Positions 5,928 through 8,116 of a stretch of 8,116 nucleotides of DNA are shown one piece after another. Both the position numbers and the translations under genes were made by a program. The stretch's first letter is position 1. Every line of letters begins with the position of its first letter. Location: positions 1 through 8,116 of the forward strand of contig JAOUMF010000066.1 in the NCBI GenBank assembly GCA_029881615.1, given 5' to 3'. The notes beneath the pieces are model-generated. The model did no database searches and was not told the DNA's origin. It saw only the letters and a list, made by a program, of their open reading frames with translations. The stretch comes from Alphaproteobacteria bacterium. Lineage in GTDB: Bacteria > Pseudomonadota > Alphaproteobacteria > UBA8366 > JADFVY01.

Positions 5928-7088
5928 TCAGCCCTCCAGCGGGCGCAAGATCGAGCGCGAGATGATATGGCGCTGGATTTCCGAGGTGCCGTCCCAGATG
6001 CGCTCGACCCGCGCGTCGCGCCAGAAACGTTCCAGCGGCAGTTCGTCCATCAACCCCATCCCGCCATGGATCTGGATCGCTTCGTCGGTGACGCGGGCCA
6101 GCATCTCGGACGCATAGAGTTTCGCCGAGGCGATCTCGCGGTTGGCGTCCTGTTTCTGGTCAAGCTTCCAGGCCGCGGCGAGTGTCAGCCAGTCCGCCGC
6201 ATCGATTTCGGTGATCATGTCGGCCAGCTTGAAGCTTGTTCCCTGGAACTTGCCGATGGTCTGGCCGAACTGCTTGCGCGTGGCGCACCATTCGGCGGCG
6301 ATATCGAAGACCCGCCGCGCCCGGCCGACACACATGGTGGCCACCGTGATGCGGGTGGCATAGAGCCAGTCGTTGGCGACCTCGAATCCCTTGCCTTCCT
6401 CGCCCAGAATCTGCGCATCCGGAACGCGGCAATCGTCGAAATTCAGGATGCAGTTGTTGTAGCCGCGATGCGAGACCGAATTGTAACCGGGGCGTATTTC
6501 GAACCCTGGCGTGTCGCGGTCGATCAGGAAACAGCTGATGCGTTTCTTCGGTCCGCGCGGGGTTTCCTCTTCGCCGGTGGCGATGAAGGTGATGACGAAA
6601 TCGGCGATATCCGCATGACTGATGAAATGCTTGGTGCCGTTGATCACCCAATCGCCGCCATCGCGCCGGGCGGCGCATTTCATGCCCCGCACGTCGGAGC
6701 CCGCATCGGGCTCGGTCATCGCCAGCGCGTCGTGCCGCTCGCCCTTGACGCAGGGGATCAGGTAGCGCTCGCGCTGTTCCGGCGTGCCCGCGCACAGGAT
6801 GTTGGATGGCCGCCCCCACCAGTGATTGAGACCCATGGAGGTTCGGCCAAGTTCGCGCTCCAACAGGGCAAAGGTCAGGTTGTCGAGCCCGCCGCCGCCG
6901 AACTCTTCGGGAATGTTCGGTGCGTAGAAACCCATCTCCAGAACCTTGTTCTGAATGTCCTGGGCAATTTCGCGCGGCAATGCGCCGGTACGCTCCAACT
7001 CTGCCTCAAGCGGGTAGAGTTCGTTCTCGACGAAGGAGCGAACCGTCTCCACCACCATGTTCTGTTCTTCGGTCAGTCCGAATTCCAT
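5928..7088 (-). CDS. Acyl-CoA dehydrogenase family protein, putative gamma-butyrobetainyl-CoA dehydrogenase
   Basis: This 386-residue flavoenzyme has the full acyl-CoA dehydrogenase length. These FAD enzymes desaturate an acyl-CoA at C2-C3 and pass electrons to electron-transfer flavoprotein. Visible marks are FGLTEEQ (3-9), IPEEFGGGGL (59-68), ALAMTEPDAGSDVRGM (121-136), WVINGTKHFISHADIADF (147-164), RKQFGQTIGKFQ (271-282), IQIHGGMGLMDELPLERFWRD (around 338-358), and the C-terminal WDGTSEIQRHIISR (365-378). The position usually held by the catalytic glutamate (the E of YEGT in medium-chain enzymes) is aspartate here, Asp366. The start ATG at 7088 has GGAG 7 nt upstream; a start ten codons farther (7118) would lie in the repeat and lacks such a site. 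The gene lies between carnitine dehydrogenase and an acyl-CoA ligase, which suggests a gamma-butyrobetainyl-CoA/crotonobetainyl-CoA role. That role is inference; the family is sure. Confidence 0.88.
   Translation of the reverse strand: MEFGLTEEQNMVVETVRSFVENELYPLEAELERTGALPREIAQDIQNKVLEMGFYAPNIPEEFGGGGLDNLTFALLERELGRTSMGLNHWWGRPSNILCAGTPEQRERYLIPCVKGERHDALAMTEPDAGSDVRGMKCAARRDGGDWVINGTKHFISHADIADFVITFIATGEEETPRGPKKRISCFLIDRDTPGFEIRPGYNSVSHRGYNNCILNFDDCRVPDAQILGEEGKGFEVANDWLYATRITVATMCVGRARRVFDIAAEWCATRKQFGQTIGKFQGTSFKLADMITEIDAADWLTLAAAWKLDQKQDANREIASAKLYASEMLARVTDEAIQIHGGMGLMDELPLERFWRDARVERIWDGTSEIQRHIISRSILRPLEG
5933..5937 (-). promoter_or_regulatory. Ribosome binding site of the acyl-CoA ligase, inside the preceding gene's end
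   Basis: GGAGG on the minus strand lies within the last codons of the acyl-CoA dehydrogenase gene, 7 nt before ATG 5925. With a 2-bp gap between the genes this implies coupled translation. Confidence 0.65.
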
Positions 7089-7095
7089 ATCGCTT

Positions 7096-7099
7096 CTCC
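7096..7099 (-). promoter_or_regulatory. Ribosome binding site deciding the acyl-CoA dehydrogenase start
   Basis: GGAG on the minus strand is followed by AAGCGAT and ATG 7088. It falls inside the longer reading of the frame from 7118, so the shorter protein is preferred. Confidence 0.65.
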
Positions 7100-7117
7100 G
7101 TTTGCAGGCCGAAGCCA

Positions 7118-7224
7118 AATACCGTCGGCCGTCATTGCGAAAAGGCGAAGGCGACGCGGCAATCCAGTGTCCTCGCCGAGAGTCCGGATTGCCGCGGCGC
7201 TATGCGCCTCGTAATGACGGTATT
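7118..7224. repeat. Palindromic intergenic repeat (GTCATTGCGA type)
   Basis: This element lies in the 134-bp gap between the carnitine dehydrogenase and acyl-CoA dehydrogenase genes. The core arms, about 7129-7165 and 7184-7220, are imperfect inverted copies: CCGTCATTGCGA pairs with TCGTAATGACGG, and GCGGCAATCC with GGATTGCCGC. The loop is about 18 nt. A further perfect 9-nt pair, AATACCGTC at 7118-7126 and GACGGTATT at 7216-7224, extends the stem outward with a short extra CCGTC-containing segment on one side. The outer end overlaps the carnitine dehydrogenase stop codon. Hairpins with GTCATTGCGA ends recur in many alphaproteobacterial genomes. No T-run follows on the minus strand, so it does not look like an intrinsic terminator; it may affect messenger stability or processing. 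Confidence 0.85.
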
Positions 7225-8116
7225 ACGAACCACCCGCCTTGCGGCGCGCGTCATCCTCGGCCAGCACCTTGCCCGAGGCGATCTCGTATTTCTGTAGCGT
7301 CCGCATGATGTCGATCAGGCAGTTGTCGCGCAGCTTTTCCAGTTCCTTGACGGTTTTGCCAGCGGCCTGTTCCTGGGTGCCGTCGACCATGCGATCGATC
7401 AACTCGTCGGTCAGTTCCGGCGCTTCCAGCTTGGTCCAGGGCAGTTTCAGGGCCGGGCCGAACTGGTGCAGCATGTGGCGCATGCCGGTATCGCCGCCGG
7501 CCATGTGGAAGATCAGGTTGGTGCCCATGAAGGCCCAGCGCAGGCCTGGTCCATATTTGATGGCGTCGTCCAGTTCGCCGGTGGTTGCCACGCCGTCATT
7601 CACCAGATGCAGGATTTCGCGCCAGATGGCTTCCTGCAGCCGGTCCGACAGATAGCCCTCGATCTCCTTGCGCACATGCAGCGCATACATGCCGATCGAG
7701 GTATAGAAATCCATCGCCCGCTTGATGTTGTCGGCCGAGGTCTTTTCCCCGCCCACCACTTCGCACAGCGGCAACAGATAGACCGGGTTAAAGGGATGGC
7801 CGATCAGTACCCGCTCGGGATGCTTGCAGTCCGACTGGATGGCGGTCGGCATCAGGCCCGATGATGACGAGGCGATGATCACGTCAGGCCGCGCCGCCGC
7901 GTCGATCTCGGCATGCAGCTTGCGTTTCAGGTCTTCGCGTTCGGGGGCGCTTTCCTGGATGAAGTCTGCGTTGGCCACCGCTTCCGCGATGGTGGCGACG
8001 AAGGTCAGCGTTCCCGGCTTTACGTCCGGCGAGCCATAGAGCTTCTCGGCCGCGGGCCTTGCGTTATCCAGGGACGCGCGCAGCTTTGCTTCCGCGTCCG
8101 GGCCAGGGTCGGTGGC
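7223..8116 (-). CDS. lcdH: L-carnitine 3-dehydrogenase, N-terminus beyond the window
   Basis: The visible 297 residues belong to an NAD-dependent L-carnitine dehydrogenase of the 3-hydroxyacyl-CoA dehydrogenase superfamily, which oxidises L-carnitine to 3-dehydrocarnitine in the cytosol. The frame is open to the window edge. A GTG at 7978 is only an internal valine, since matching protein continues upstream (visible N-terminal part ATDPGPDAEAKLRAS). Compared from memory with Pseudomonas LcdH, the diagnostic segments agree: ADFIQESAPER, SSSSGLMP, the catalytic-histidine stretch GHPFNPVYLLPLCEVVGGE, LHVRKE, HLVNDGVATTGELDDAI, GPGLRWAFMGTNL, AGGDTGMRHMLHQFGPAL and LPWTKLEAPELTDELID. The NAD-binding glycine motif, roughly the first 35 residues, is missing because of the window end. 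There is no C-terminal thioesterase domain of the kind fused to some homologues. The stop codon overlaps a palindromic repeat. This gene gives the whole minus-strand cluster its carnitine assignment. Confidence 0.9.
   Translation of the reverse strand, partial: ATDPGPDAEAKLRASLDNARPAAEKLYGSPDVKPGTLTFVATIAEAVANADFIQESAPEREDLKRKLHAEIDAAARPDVIIASSSSGLMPTAIQSDCKHPERVLIGHPFNPVYLLPLCEVVGGEKTSADNIKRAMDFYTSIGMYALHVRKEIEGYLSDRLQEAIWREILHLVNDGVATTGELDDAIKYGPGLRWAFMGTNLIFHMAGGDTGMRHMLHQFGPALKLPWTKLEAPELTDELIDRMVDGTQEQAAGKTVKELEKLRDNCLIDIMRTLQKYEIASGKVLAEDDARRKAGGS

Noticed and set aside
5838..7214. Long plus-strand open frame of 458 codons across the acyl-CoA dehydrogenase region
   Set aside because: It is antisense to a clear acyl-CoA dehydrogenase, has no recognisable motif, and runs through the palindromic repeat. 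Long shadow frames are expected in GC-rich DNA.
7223..7978. Carnitine dehydrogenase starting at the GTG at 7978
   Set aside because: Family-like sequence continues without a stop to the window edge, and the GTG is an internal valine in a conserved stretch. The gene is cut by the window, not truncated.

Overview
The window looks like a chromosomal segment of an alphaproteobacterium. The reasons are the GC-rich, strongly biased codon use, the style of the catabolic enzymes, and a GTCATTGCGA...-type palindromic repeat of a kind common in that class. It holds seven protein-coding genes, one of them cut by the right edge, and two palindromic intergenic repeats. No RNA genes, CRISPR arrays, insertion sequences or phage genes are visible.

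Left part, plus strand (19-2746): an ornithine cyclodeaminase/mu-crystallin family protein, a DinF-type MATE exporter whose GTG start overlaps the stop of the first gene, and, 68 bp on, a small single-domain rhodanese. The specific substrates of these three cannot be read from the sequence.

Right part, minus strand (8116 down to 2749): a catabolic operon transcribed right to left. In order it holds an L-carnitine 3-dehydrogenase (its first few dozen residues lie beyond the window), an acyl-CoA dehydrogenase, a fused alpha-beta NDP-forming acyl-CoA ligase, and a CaiD-like crotonobetainyl-CoA hydratase. The CaiD-like and carnitine dehydrogenase identifications are strong. Together they suggest catabolism of a trimethylammonium acid (gamma-butyrobetaine, crotonobetaine or carnitine). 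The inferred route is: CoA activation by the ligase, desaturation to crotonobetainyl-CoA by the acyl-CoA dehydrogenase, hydration to carnitinyl-CoA by the CaiD-like enzyme, release of carnitine, then oxidation to 3-dehydrocarnitine. The ligase takes the place usually held by the CaiB transferase or the CaiC AMP-forming ligase. A thioesterase and a 3-dehydrocarnitine cleavage enzyme would complete the route but are not in the window.

Two palindromic elements interrupt this operon. One (3574-3831) is a nearly full-length 258-bp hairpin with nested inverted repeats between the ligase and caiD genes. The other (7118-7224) is a hairpin of about 107 bp starting on the stop codon of the carnitine dehydrogenase gene. 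The two gene groups meet tail to tail with only 2 bp between their stop codons and no visible terminator.
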